Shown piece after piece: positions 1-8,343 of a stretch of 64,000 nt of DNA (positions are counted from its first letter, which is position 1; every line of letters starts with the position of its first letter). The notes below the pieces were generated by a model. It saw only the letters and a program-made list of their open reading frames with translations, did not search any database and had not been told where the DNA came from. The stretch comes from DATFVA01 sp963764235 (GTDB lineage: Bacteria; Bacteroidota; Ignavibacteria; Ignavibacteriales; Ignavibacteriaceae): NCBI GenBank assembly GCA_963764235.1, contig CAVXRO010000014.1, forward strand, positions 744,001 through 808,000, given 5' to 3'. The position numbers and the translations under genes are program-made.

Positions 1-970
1 CCAGTCCTTTCCCGTATGATTTTGTTCCGATAATTACACCTCTGTCGTGGTCCTGCATTGCTCCGGCAACAATCTCGGAAGCCGAAGCCGATCCCTGGTT
101 AATAAGAACCACAAGTTTTGCGTCTCCGACAAATGGTTCCTGATCGGCATAATAATGATTAACATTCGTTTCATCTCTCCCCTTCGTGGTTACGATAAGA
201 TCTCCCTTGGGAAGAAATTTATCGCAAATATCTGCAGCCACATCCAGCAATCCTCCCGGATTACCGCGCAGGTCGAGTACAATCGACTTAATCTCTTTCT
301 TTGCTTTCAGCTCCTTCAGGGCATCGAGTACTTCAGAAGCGGCCGAACGGCTGAAACTTGATAACTTCAGGTAGGCATTATTGCTGTTTTCAGGCACGAA
401 GCCGTAGTAAGTCAGGTTCTTAACAATGACTTCCTCCCTTATAAGATTAAAGTTTATTGTGTCCTGCTCTTCATTTCTAACAATAGTAAGATTAACAGCA
501 GTTCCCGGCTCTCCTTTCACAAGCTGTGAAACCTCATCAATATTCTCAGGTGTTATATCAACGCTGTCAGCAGCTATTATCTCATCGCCTATCCTTATTC
601 CCTGTCGCTGAGCCGAGTAGCCGTCAAGTACTTCAACAACCGTAACAGCACTGCCCCTCACACCAATCGATATCCCGACTCCGCCATATTTGCCGTTTGT
701 TATAAGATCGATCTCGTCTTTTTTGTCGCCGTCAATAAATATTGTATAAGGATCCAGTGTATTAAGCATTCCTTCAATGCCTGCCCGCATAAACTGTTCG
801 GGATTTATATTATCTACGTAGTTGAGAGAAATCTCCTTATAAACTTTCCCGAATAGGTCTATGTTCTTGGAAATCTGGAAATAAACATCATCTTCACCCG
901 GGAAGAAACCTGAAAATAAAAGTATTACAAGCACCCCGGTTAAATATGATTTCCAATTCTTCAATCTCAT
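1..970 (-). CDS. S41 family C-terminal processing peptidase (3' end cut by window edge)
   Basis: The gene starts with ATG at 970 and runs open to the window edge, so only about 323 residues are visible. An N-terminal hydrophobic stretch (about residues 7-19) points to export. A PDZ-like segment (about 80-150, GGVGISIGV ... GDEI) precedes the S41 protease core. The catalytic Ser is in SASASE (Ser296), and the Lys lies 25 residues later in SYGKG (Lys321), the spacing known for Prc/CtpA enzymes. The enzyme should trim C-termini of periplasmic proteins. The start lies one base past the tmk stop, so it is probably cotranscribed with tmk and the YbbR gene. Only the C-terminal part is missing, through the window boundary. 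Confidence 0.9.
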   Translation of the reverse strand, partial: MRLKNWKSYLTGVLVILLFSGFFPGEDDVYFQISKNIDLFGKVYKEISLNYVDNINPEQFMRAGIEGMLNTLDPYTIFIDGDKKDEIDLITNGKYGGVGISIGVRGSAVTVVEVLDGYSAQRQGIRIGDEIIAADSVDITPENIDEVSQLVKGEPGTAVNLTIVRNEEQDTINFNLIREEVIVKNLTYYGFVPENSNNAYLKLSSFSRSAASEVLDALKELKAKKEIKSIVLDLRGNPGGLLDVAADICDKFLPKGDLIVTTKGRDETNVNHYYADQEPFVGDAKLVVLINQGSASASEIVAGAMQDHDRGVIIGTKSYGKGL

Positions 971-971
971 T

Positions 972-1598
972 TTATCTGATCTCCTTCTTCTCTAAAGAAT
1001 TAATTTCTTCAAGAATATCATTATGAATCTCTTCAATTGATTTCATTCCGTTTATAACTTTCATCCTGCTGTTCTGATCGGCAATAAACAAGTAGCCTGC
1101 CCTTACTCTCTCATAGAAGGATGTTTCAGATACCTCAATCCTGTCGGGATCAAAATTCCGCATCAGTTTCTTTCTTCTTTCGGCTTCTTCAACCGTAATA
1201 TCAATGAAGAAAGTCAGATCGGGAATAGTCCCGCCGATAGCCAGGCTATTTATATGATTTACAGATTCTATATCAATACCACGGCCGAAGCCCTGGTAAG
1301 CGGTTGTGGAATCATGGAATCGATCCGAAATTACATAGATTCCCTCATTAAGATAAGGTCTAATTTTTTCCCTGACAAGCTGGGCCCGTGCTGCAGAGAA
1401 CAGGAATATTTCCGTTTCCATTACCATATGATAGTTTTTTTTATCCAGAAGTATCGAGCGTACAAGCTCGGAAATTTCTGTTCCTCCCGGCTCGCGTATA
1501 ATCTCAACTCTTTTATCCTGGTCAGTAAAATATTTCTTCAGCAGCTCAACCTGAGTGGATTTTCCGCAGAAGTCGATTCCTTCGAAGGTTATAAACAT
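972..1598 (-). CDS. tmk: Thymidylate kinase
   Basis: This 208-residue protein has the normal length for thymidylate kinase, which phosphorylates dTMP to dTDP in the cytoplasm. The P-loop is FEGIDFCGKSTQ at about residues 4-15; the usual Gly after the Asp is Phe, a mild oddity. The DR-x-x-x-S-x-x-AYQG nucleotide-binding motif is clear at about residues 92-103 (SDRFHDSTTAYQG). A LID-like basic segment (ERRKKLMR) follows. It sits between the YbbR-like gene (18-base gap) and the S41 protease (1-base gap), on the same strand, and looks like part of one operon. Confidence 0.95.
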   Translation of the reverse strand: MFITFEGIDFCGKSTQVELLKKYFTDQDKRVEIIREPGGTEISELVRSILLDKKNYHMVMETEIFLFSAARAQLVREKIRPYLNEGIYVISDRFHDSTTAYQGFGRGIDIESVNHINSLAIGGTIPDLTFFIDITVEEAERRKKLMRNFDPDRIEVSETSFYERVRAGYLFIADQNSRMKVINGMKSIEEIHNDILEEINSLEKKEIR

Positions 1599-1616
1599 AA
1601 AGGAAAGTCTCCAGAT

Positions 1617-2528
1617 TCAATTAAATTTTTTGATGATATATCTTAATCTTTCCGGCTTGATATATTCGAGAGTGGTATTTTCAGGAACGTTTACCTTCGG
1701 CACAATGCTCCCCAGGGTATCAAGAACTATATCCCGATAATTAACATATGCTTTTATCCTGCTCTTGTCCATTTTTCCCAACAGATCGATTCCTGCTCTT
1801 ACCCCTACTGATATCTTATTAGGCAGCAGTACAACCTGTCTGTCTACAGGTAGATCGATGATCTGAATATCAACATCATCAAAATTCTTATCTACTATTT
1901 TCTGGACATTAAGGTAAACCTGGACCTCTCTGTCCTTATAAATCACTCCCGGCAAATCCTCAAGCTGAACCTGGCCCCTGAAGGAGTCATCGAGTTTCCC
2001 GAATGTTTTTCTTTTGGTATAAACAAAGTTAAGATTTTTCACCACGCTCCTGGGCCCATAAAGCGTCGTGGAATCGGGAGTCATATATACAGGGGTAGCA
2101 AGTCCGTATCCTGGTTTATACTGCAGATCTAAATCGGGTACAACTGCCACCTTTTTCATAAAATCTTTTTCAACATAGAAAGAGAGCGTGTCGGGGGTCA
2201 TATCTATAACTTCGACATCCGATGAAAGCCACTGGTTCTCACCGAGGAAATTATACAGATTAACATTGATCCTGCCGCTGTCCTCCACGGAAATGGTGTA
2301 GTCGGATTTGGTACTAAGATTTACACCGAGAAGCTTCCAGCCCTGCCCTTTAAGTTTAACTGATATATCATCGGGAATTCTTGTTGCAGTAGAATAACCT
2401 GTCGGGAAATTCACCAGCTTAACGGGTACATTAACAGTGGCATAATAATCATTTGAGAGTGAGATAGAGATCCATAATATTATGGAGAAAATTACCGAGA
2501 GGACTATTATATGCAGATTTTTTTTCAT
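1617..2528 (-). CDS. YbbR-like (CdaR-type) domain protein
   Basis: A 303-residue protein with one N-terminal membrane helix (about residues 5-23) followed by an extracytoplasmic region made of YbbR-like beta repeats, seen as recurring V-x-L-x-G/N-x-P strands. YbbR/CdaR proteins in other bacteria bind and regulate the diadenylate cyclase CdaA, but no cdaA or glmM is in this window, so the role here is open. It is the first visible gene of the run ybbR-tmk-ctp and begins just below the terminator that ends the BMC pair. Confidence 0.8.
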   Translation of the reverse strand: MKKNLHIIVLSVIFSIILWISISLSNDYYATVNVPVKLVNFPTGYSTATRIPDDISVKLKGQGWKLLGVNLSTKSDYTISVEDSGRINVNLYNFLGENQWLSSDVEVIDMTPDTLSFYVEKDFMKKVAVVPDLDLQYKPGYGLATPVYMTPDSTTLYGPRSVVKNLNFVYTKRKTFGKLDDSFRGQVQLEDLPGVIYKDREVQVYLNVQKIVDKNFDDVDIQIIDLPVDRQVVLLPNKISVGVRAGIDLLGKMDKSRIKAYVNYRDIVLDTLGSIVPKVNVPENTTLEYIKPERLRYIIKKFN

Positions 2529-2544
2529 CTCTTAAATATAAATA

Positions 2545-2575
2545 AAAAAACTCCACGGTGAAGCGGAGTTTTCTA
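2545..2575 (-). terminator. Rho-independent terminator after the BMC genes
   Basis: On the minus strand the stem ACTCC ... GGAGT is followed by a run of seven T. It lies about 20 bases past the stop of the BMC-tail gene (2596) and before the YbbR start (2528), so it separates the two transcription units. Confidence 0.75.
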
Positions 2576-2595
2576 CATAAATATAAACACAGGTG

Positions 2596-3627
2596 CTAAA
2601 TTATTTTTCTGAATAAATCCAGTAGTTCGCTTCTGTTGGCACGCGAAATTTCTCTTCCCTGGATTGGGAATCCTTCCATAGCACGTGCTGCTTTTCTCAG
2701 ATTATGAACGTTAAGTTTTTCAAGCTCTTCCATCGACAGTTGTCCCTGCACTGCTCCAGATTTGACAGGTGTTTCAGCAGTTGGTTTTTTCGCGGGTTTT
2801 TCAGCAGACTTTTTAGTCTGCGGTTTTTCCTCTCCCGGTTCTTTAATTCCCAGGGCCTCCCTTCTCAGTCTCTCCAGGTGATCCAGGTTTACTGAAAAAA
2901 GATTTTCACTTTCCTGTTCTTTTTTGGGCTTCGGTGCGCGTGACTTAACCGGTTTTGATACGCGAACCTTTTTCGAAGCAGTTTTCCCGGCCGGGACAGG
3001 TCTGCCTGATATGTCAGCATTGCCCGTAGATCTTTCAGCACCTGCAAATTTATCTTCTGTGCTGCGGCCGGCAGATCCTTTTTCTGAACTGCTTATATCT
3101 CTTCCAGCCGATCCTTCAATCCTTTCAGCTACAGGTTTTTCTGCTGCCGAGGGTTTCACTGCCGTAACTGCTTCCTCCCCTTTCTCTTTAACCGCACTTT
3201 CAGCGTCTTCCGGTTTCTCTTCTTTAGACGAAATTTCCGTCACAGAATTCTTTACGGCTTCAGCGGGTTTACTCTTAGAAGACGAATTATCCGAATCAGT
3301 TTTTTTCTTTCTATCAGGTTTTGGTTTCCTGCCTCCCCCGGGATCATCGTCATCTGCTATTTCAGGAAATAGTGCAGTCATCTGCGAATCAGGCTGTGGT
3401 ATTACATGGATAGAAACAAGCTCGCCAACCCTTGCTGCGGCCGCGGCTCCGGCATCAACAGATGCTTTTACTGCTGCAACATCTCCAACAATCTTGATGG
3501 TAATCAGTGCAGGCTTTGTTACCTCTTTCCCGATAAGGGTAACGTTTGAAGCCTTAACCATGGCATCCGCCGCTTCGATGGCCGCAACGAGACCACGGGT
3601 TTCAACCAAACCCAATGCTTTCGGCAT
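2596..3627 (-). CDS. BMC-domain shell protein with long disordered linker and helical C-terminal tail
   Basis: Residues 1-90 are a single bacterial microcompartment domain of the BMC-H type (ALGLVETRGL, then the AAxxA helix region and HVIPQP). Residues about 95-290 are a low-complexity linker rich in Lys, Glu, Ser, Pro and Ala, certainly disordered. The last 45 residues form predicted helices (SMEELEKLNVHNLRKAARAM, then GREISRANR), resembling a SAP or Rho-N type fold. At 343 residues it is far longer than a plain BMC-H protein (about 95). It starts 3 bases past the smaller BMC gene and shares about half of its domain sequence, so the two arose by duplication. No microcompartment enzyme is nearby. 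The tail could bind cargo or nucleic acid; that is inference. Confidence 0.85.
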   Translation of the reverse strand: MPKALGLVETRGLVAAIEAADAMVKASNVTLIGKEVTKPALITIKIVGDVAAVKASVDAGAAAAARVGELVSIHVIPQPDSQMTALFPEIADDDDPGGGRKPKPDRKKKTDSDNSSSKSKPAEAVKNSVTEISSKEEKPEDAESAVKEKGEEAVTAVKPSAAEKPVAERIEGSAGRDISSSEKGSAGRSTEDKFAGAERSTGNADISGRPVPAGKTASKKVRVSKPVKSRAPKPKKEQESENLFSVNLDHLERLRREALGIKEPGEEKPQTKKSAEKPAKKPTAETPVKSGAVQGQLSMEELEKLNVHNLRKAARAMEGFPIQGREISRANRSELLDLFRKII

Positions 3628-3630
3628 ATG

Positions 3631-3909
3631 TTACTTTCTTTTCGGCAGAATAGCTTCGACTTCAGTATGGGGACGTGGAATGACATGAACTGAAATTAAT
3701 TCCCCGACTCTCTGCGCAGCGGCAGCACCGGCATCAGTTGCAGCTTTTACCGCACCAACATCTCCCCGAACCATAACGGTCACATAACCGCCTCCGATGG
3801 TTTCTTTTCCCAGTAGTTCAACTTTAGCGGCTTTAACCATTGCATCAGCGGCTTCAACTGCGCCGACCAACCCCTTGGTTTCGATCATTCCGAGTGCGTC
3901 AAGTGACAT
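3631..3909 (-). CDS. BMC-domain shell protein (BMC-H, PduA/EutM type)
   Basis: A 92-residue protein consisting of one complete BMC domain: ALGMIETKGLVGAVEAADAM at the N-terminus, RGDVGAVKAATDAGAAAA in the middle and VHVIPRPH at the end. Such proteins form hexamers that tile the facets of protein-shelled organelles. It is the first gene of a two-gene unit with the longer BMC protein (3-base gap) and is followed by a terminator. No vertex (EutN/CcmL) protein, aldehyde dehydrogenase or signature enzyme is visible within 60 kb downstream, so this is an orphan or satellite shell locus. Confidence 0.93.
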   Translation of the reverse strand: MSLDALGMIETKGLVGAVEAADAMVKAAKVELLGKETIGGGYVTVMVRGDVGAVKAATDAGAAAAQRVGELISVHVIPRPHTEVEAILPKRK

Positions 3910-3968
3910 AAACGTGCTCCCAATATTGAATTTATGATGTCCGAAAATAGCTTATCGGTTAATAAATG

Positions 3969-4406
3969 TCAATTTAAACTATTAAGGTATTCCTGCAGAA
4001 TTATTGCCGCAGAATTCTGATCCAGCAGCCCTTTGTCCCTTCGTTTCGATTTCTTTGTAACCGACTCCAGTATTTTTTCCCGCGCCATCACTGAAGTATA
4101 CCTCTCATCCCACAAAACTACTTCTGTCTTGAATTTCTTCTCGAGGTCATTCGCAAATATACTGACCTGGTCAGTAATATGAGATTTGCTGCCGCCTTCG
4201 TTTGTAGGAAAGCCCAATATTATTTTTGTAACGTTTTTTTCCTGAATAACTTTCTTCAGCTCGTCCCAAAAATTTTTATCGTTTATCAGGGTTTTGAAAG
4301 GATATGCGAATATTCTCAACGGATCACTCAGGGCAAGACCAGTTCTCTTCAGTCCATAATCTATCCCCAGTATCCTGGCCGGTTCATTGAAATCATTATC
4401 CGGCAT
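3969..4406 (-). CDS. ruvX: YqgF/RuvX-type Holliday junction resolvase-like nuclease
   Basis: A 145-residue protein of normal length for the YqgF family. The RNase H-like fold is marked by GIDYGLKRTGLALSD (Asp16), a central DERYTSVMARE with acidic residues, and a C-terminal LLDQNSAAIILQEYL with the last catalytic Asp. Family members act in 16S pre-rRNA 5' end processing and are proposed Holliday junction resolvases. The ATG overlaps the TGA of rsh by one base (TGATG), so translation is probably coupled. Confidence 0.9.
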   Translation of the reverse strand: MPDNDFNEPARILGIDYGLKRTGLALSDPLRIFAYPFKTLINDKNFWDELKKVIQEKNVTKIILGFPTNEGGSKSHITDQVSIFANDLEKKFKTEVVLWDERYTSVMAREKILESVTKKSKRRDKGLLDQNSAAIILQEYLNSLN

Positions 4407-6586
4407 CAGGTCCCTTCAAAACGTTCTACTGAATAAATTCCTTTCAGTTTTTTCAGTCTTTCTATTATGCGCGAGAGATGATCAAGGTTGTGCACATAAA
4501 GAGTAACGTTTCCTTCGAATGTGGAATCGTTAGTGTTGATGTTTATCGACTTTATGTTAGTATTCTGATATGCCACGATGGCATGAGAAATCTCATTAAG
4601 AAGTCCCGGCGAATCCTCTCCCATAACCGTAAGTCCTGCCACGAACAGATTCCCTTCTCCTTCAGGCCATTGAACCGGGATCAGTTTGCTGGGATCATTC
4701 TCAGAAATGCGGATGAGGTTGGGACAGGTTTTCCTGTGTACCTTGATCCCTTCACCTATGGTAATATATCCAATAACAGGATCACCCGGGATAGGATTAC
4801 AACATTTTGCATATGAATATAGAATCCTGGTTTTTTTGCCTTCAACCAGCACTCCCCCGACATCCCCTCTTGCTGCATTTGCAAAATCTTCAAATTCAAG
4901 TGATGCTGCGGGAGCAGCCTCTTTCTTTTCCTCTTTCGATTTAGTGGCAGTCAGCACCTCATCGAGGTTCACTTTTCCCTGGGCTATGGATTTGAAGAAG
5001 TTCCTGGTATTCTCAAACTTCAGATCGGAAGTCAGTTTAGATAGATCATCAGGAGTAAAAGATAATTTCATCTTCTTAATCTTCTTCTCCCATATTTCTT
5101 TACCGCCTTTTACGATATCCTCTTCTTCCTTGTTTATCCATTTTCTAACAGCAGATTTTGCTTTATGTGTTACTACAAATTTTATCCAGTTTTTGTTGGG
5201 GTGCTGGTTTTTAGATGTAATGATCTCTAATTGGTCGCCGCTGTGCAGTATAGTATCAAGCGGGACGATCCTTCCGTTTACCTTTGCTCCGATACAGTGA
5301 AAACCTACCTTTGAGTGAATTTCGAAAGCAAAATCAACAGGGGTAGAATTAATCGGAAGACGTCTAAGATCTCCTTTCGGCGTAAAGACGTAAATCTCAT
5401 CCTGGTAAAGGTTTAGCTTAAAACTCTCTAGTAAATCTTTCCTAGCTTCATCCCTGGTAGCATTTTCAAATATGTCCCTTATCCAGTTAACCCAGTTCTC
5501 AAGGTCCTTATCACTTGCGGATTTACTTTCCTTATACCGCCAGTGGGCTGCCACACCTCGTTCGGCAACCTCGTGCATCTTGATTGTTCTGATCTGAACT
5601 TCAACAAGTCTCCCCTCCGGACCCACGACAGTGGTGTGTATCGACTGATAATTGTTGGTCTTCGGTATTGATATATAATCCTTAAACCTGTCAGGTACCG
5701 GAAGGTAAATCTGGTTTACTATACCCAGCGTAGTATAGCACTCATTAGCATTTTCAGTATCCAGGATTATCCTGATAGCGAAAAGATCATATATTTCCTC
5801 GAATGGTTTATTCCTGCGCACCATCTTCCGGTAAATTGAATAAAGGTGCTTTGGTCTTCCGCTCACCTCGTACTTGAACTTATATTCATCCAGTTTCTCG
5901 AGTATAGGCTCAGTGAATTTCTTGATATAGCTTTCGCGTTCTTTTCTTTTATTCTTTACCTTATCAACCAGTTCCTCGTAGGCTTCCCTGTTAAGGTATT
6001 TAAATGACAAATCCTCAAGCTCCCATTTTACACGTCCAAGTCCGAACCTGTGAGCGAAGGGAGCATATATTTCCAGTGTTTCCTGCGCGATTCTTCGCTG
6101 TTTATCGGGATTAACAAATTCGAGCGTCCTCATGTTATGAAGCCTGTCGGCGAACTTCACCAGGATTACCCTTACATCCTTAACCATCGAGAGGAGCAGT
6201 TTCCTATAGTTCTCAGCTACTGTTATTTCCTGACCTTTGAATATTCCGCTTATTTTGGTAACACCGTCGACAATCTCTGCCACCTCTTTCCCGAACTCTT
6301 TCGATAAAAGATCAAGGTTCAGCTCGGTATCCTCCACAACATCGTGGAGCAGGGTGCTCGCGATAGTTATATCATCCAGGGGAAGTTCCTGTGCCACGAT
6401 CAATGCCACCTGATATGGATGGGAAAAATACGGCTCACCGGAAGCACGCAGATCATGCTTATGAGCTTCGAGTGAATATTCGAAGCTTTTCTTTATTAAT
6501 GCCTCATCCACTACCGGCAGGTTTTTATGACATACAGCCAGCAGTTCATCCAGCATTTTCTGATATTTGGGTTCCAGTTTGCCCAT
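4406..6586 (-). CDS. rsh: Bifunctional (p)ppGpp synthetase/hydrolase (RelA/SpoT homologue)
   Basis: A 726-residue long-type RSH protein with all usual domains: an N-terminal HD hydrolase domain (His56, His81-Asp82 in LLHDVVEDT), the nucleotidyl-transferase domain (YQSIHTTVVGP, VEVQIRT), a TGS domain (about 390-450, IYVFTPKGD), a zinc-finger-like segment (YAKCCNPIPGD) and a C-terminal ACT domain. Both active sites look complete, so it should make and degrade the alarmone (p)ppGpp in the stringent response. It is followed directly by ruvX with a one-base overlap. Confidence 0.96.
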   Translation of the reverse strand: MGKLEPKYQKMLDELLAVCHKNLPVVDEALIKKSFEYSLEAHKHDLRASGEPYFSHPYQVALIVAQELPLDDITIASTLLHDVVEDTELNLDLLSKEFGKEVAEIVDGVTKISGIFKGQEITVAENYRKLLLSMVKDVRVILVKFADRLHNMRTLEFVNPDKQRRIAQETLEIYAPFAHRFGLGRVKWELEDLSFKYLNREAYEELVDKVKNKRKERESYIKKFTEPILEKLDEYKFKYEVSGRPKHLYSIYRKMVRRNKPFEEIYDLFAIRIILDTENANECYTTLGIVNQIYLPVPDRFKDYISIPKTNNYQSIHTTVVGPEGRLVEVQIRTIKMHEVAERGVAAHWRYKESKSASDKDLENWVNWIRDIFENATRDEARKDLLESFKLNLYQDEIYVFTPKGDLRRLPINSTPVDFAFEIHSKVGFHCIGAKVNGRIVPLDTILHSGDQLEIITSKNQHPNKNWIKFVVTHKAKSAVRKWINKEEEDIVKGGKEIWEKKIKKMKLSFTPDDLSKLTSDLKFENTRNFFKSIAQGKVNLDEVLTATKSKEEKKEAAPAASLEFEDFANAARGDVGGVLVEGKKTRILYSYAKCCNPIPGDPVIGYITIGEGIKVHRKTCPNLIRISENDPSKLIPVQWPEGEGNLFVAGLTVMGEDSPGLLNEISHAIVAYQNTNIKSININTNDSTFEGNVTLYVHNLDHLSRIIERLKKLKGIYSVERFEGT

Positions 6587-6678
6587 TTACCTATAAACCG
6601 TTAAAAATTATATTATCGATAACATACTATATTTATTAGAATGGTGAAAGTCAACAGGATGTAATTTTGAACCCCCGG

Positions 6679-7695
6679 TCACTTCAAAAGTTCCCTTCTT
6701 AATTCTTTAACCCTCTCCAATCTGTCCTTTAATCTGGAACGGACATCATCATCAAGTGTGGTTGAGAGGATTTCATCACAGAGCCTTAGTGCTTTCTGCT
6801 TCCCGTCAAGAATATCATACTGCTGCGCCATCAGGTGTTTTAATATTATTTCACTATAATGATTCAGATTAGAGGGAAGAGAATCAAGGATTTTTCCATA
6901 CACATCAATGGCTCCGCGCGGATCAATTTCCTCATAAGCTCTGCCTAGTCCCCACTCAAAGAACCTGCTCCCTGGATATTCTTTCAGTGCCTCTTCAGCA
7001 AGATCCGCAGCCTTATTATATTTCTTCTGATCAATATATATCCAGATAAGTGAGTTGATGGCAAGATAGGTATTGTAAGCAGGATGATCTGCTGATTTCT
7101 CAAGAAGCCGGATTCCCTCCTCTCTTTCATCCTCATATCCGGGAATCCATTTGAGAAATTCTGTCTTCCTACTCTTCCAGTATCTATAAGTACCGATGGC
7201 GATGAATGCCTCATAAAAATTTGAGTCGCGTGCCGCGAGTTCACTGAAATCATTTAATGCATCGGCACCCGAAGAAAATGAACTCAGCCATTCACCATTC
7301 AGAGCTTTGAAATATGCCAGGTAGCCTTCCGAAAGACTCAGAAAGTACTTGTTCCAGAGATTTTTTTTATCTGCTTCGATAAGGGCACGTGACTGATCCA
7401 ATGCAAGCTCAAGCAGCGAATCAATAACCTCTTCATCGTAGTCTTCCCCGTAATCGTACGATCTTGCAATTTTCACAGCTGCATAATAGATCTTTCCTAA
7501 AGGAAGCCGAGCGTAGTTTTTATCGAGAGTTCTAAAGGTTTTTTCAGCTACAGAGTAGTCCTGGAGAATGATACGGCTTATACCATAAGTAAGAGATGAA
7601 TCGACAGCTGAATCAGGATATGTTTGTGCCGAAATGCAGGACGGCAATAGTATAATTACCGTCAGCAGGATTTTTTTTATACTAAAGTGTTCCAA
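6679..7695 (-). CDS. Exported TPR-like protein of unknown function
   Basis: A 338-residue protein with a signal peptide (about residues 1-23, ending CISAQ) and a mature region of repeated helices typical of tetratricopeptide-like folds (for example AADLAEEALKEYPGSRFFEW). The only usable start is TTG at 7695, which lies inside the 3' end of upp (14-base overlap); no ATG fits the signal peptide. The function is unknown. TPR lipid- or protein-binding scaffolds in the periplasm are the likeliest class. It probably shares the upp transcript. Confidence 0.7.
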   Translation of the reverse strand: MEHFSIKKILLTVIILLPSCISAQTYPDSAVDSSLTYGISRIILQDYSVAEKTFRTLDKNYARLPLGKIYYAAVKIARSYDYGEDYDEEVIDSLLELALDQSRALIEADKKNLWNKYFLSLSEGYLAYFKALNGEWLSSFSSGADALNDFSELAARDSNFYEAFIAIGTYRYWKSRKTEFLKWIPGYEDEREEGIRLLEKSADHPAYNTYLAINSLIWIYIDQKKYNKAADLAEEALKEYPGSRFFEWGLGRAYEEIDPRGAIDVYGKILDSLPSNLNHYSEIILKHLMAQQYDILDGKQKALRLCDEILSTTLDDDVRSRLKDRLERVKELRRELLK

Positions 7696-8335
7696 ACGTA
7701 CGGTCGCCCGCGTCTCCTAATCCGGGAAGAATATATCCTTTGTCATTCAGTTCCCTATCCAGTGCTGTTGTAAAAAACTCAATGTCCGGATGTTTTTCAA
7801 ATACTCTTTTAATTCCTTCAGGTGCGGAAACCAGTGAAGCAAAAGTGCAATCACTTATCCCGTTATTTTTCAGTTTTGAAATAGCGGCTGTTACACTTCC
7901 GCCTGTAGCCAGCATAGGATCAAGGATAATGATCTTTGTATTCTCTTTTGTTGAGGGGATCTTAAAATAGTAGCTGTTCGGCTCAAGTGTCTTCTCATTT
8001 CTCTCCATCCCGATATGCCCGACTTTTGCATCAGGGATAACTTCAAGGAAACCATTAACCATCCCAAGTCCCGCTCTTAAGATAGGCACAAGTATAATCT
8101 CCTGGGATAACCTGTAGCCTGTTGTTTTTTCCAGCGGCGTCTCAACTTCGATTTCCTGCAGCTTAAATTTCCTGCTTATCTCTATTGCAAGGATTATTGA
8201 AAGTCTTTTAACAGCAGCACGGAAAAATTCCGGACTTGTATTTTTATCCCTCAGCCGGGTTATTTCTCTTTTAACGATCGGTGAATCAAGAAGTGTAAGA
8301 TTTTTGTATTCCTGTTGAAGATTCATTGAACTCAT
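7682..8335 (-). CDS. upp: Uracil phosphoribosyltransferase
   Basis: A 217-residue protein of normal family length. It converts uracil and PRPP to UMP in pyrimidine salvage. The PRPP-binding loop is IIILDPMLATGGS; upstream is VPILRAGLGMVNG; the uracil-binding C-terminus is PGLGDAGDRTFGT. Translation may start at Met1 or Met4. The 3' end overlaps the TTG start of the following exported protein. The flavoprotein gene lies 8 bases downstream of its start on the same strand, i.e. upstream in transcription. Confidence 0.96.
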   Translation of the reverse strand: MSSMNLQQEYKNLTLLDSPIVKREITRLRDKNTSPEFFRAAVKRLSIILAIEISRKFKLQEIEVETPLEKTTGYRLSQEIILVPILRAGLGMVNGFLEVIPDAKVGHIGMERNEKTLEPNSYYFKIPSTKENTKIIILDPMLATGGSVTAAISKLKNNGISDCTFASLVSAPEGIKRVFEKHPDIEFFTTALDRELNDKGYILPGLGDAGDRTFGTL

Positions 8336-8343
8336 AATAAAAA

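Noticed and set aside
2924..3688. 254-residue plus-strand frame opposite the BMC tail gene
   Set aside because: It is an antisense shadow of the low-complexity linker; Ser/Ala/Thr-rich, without a domain or a ribosome site.
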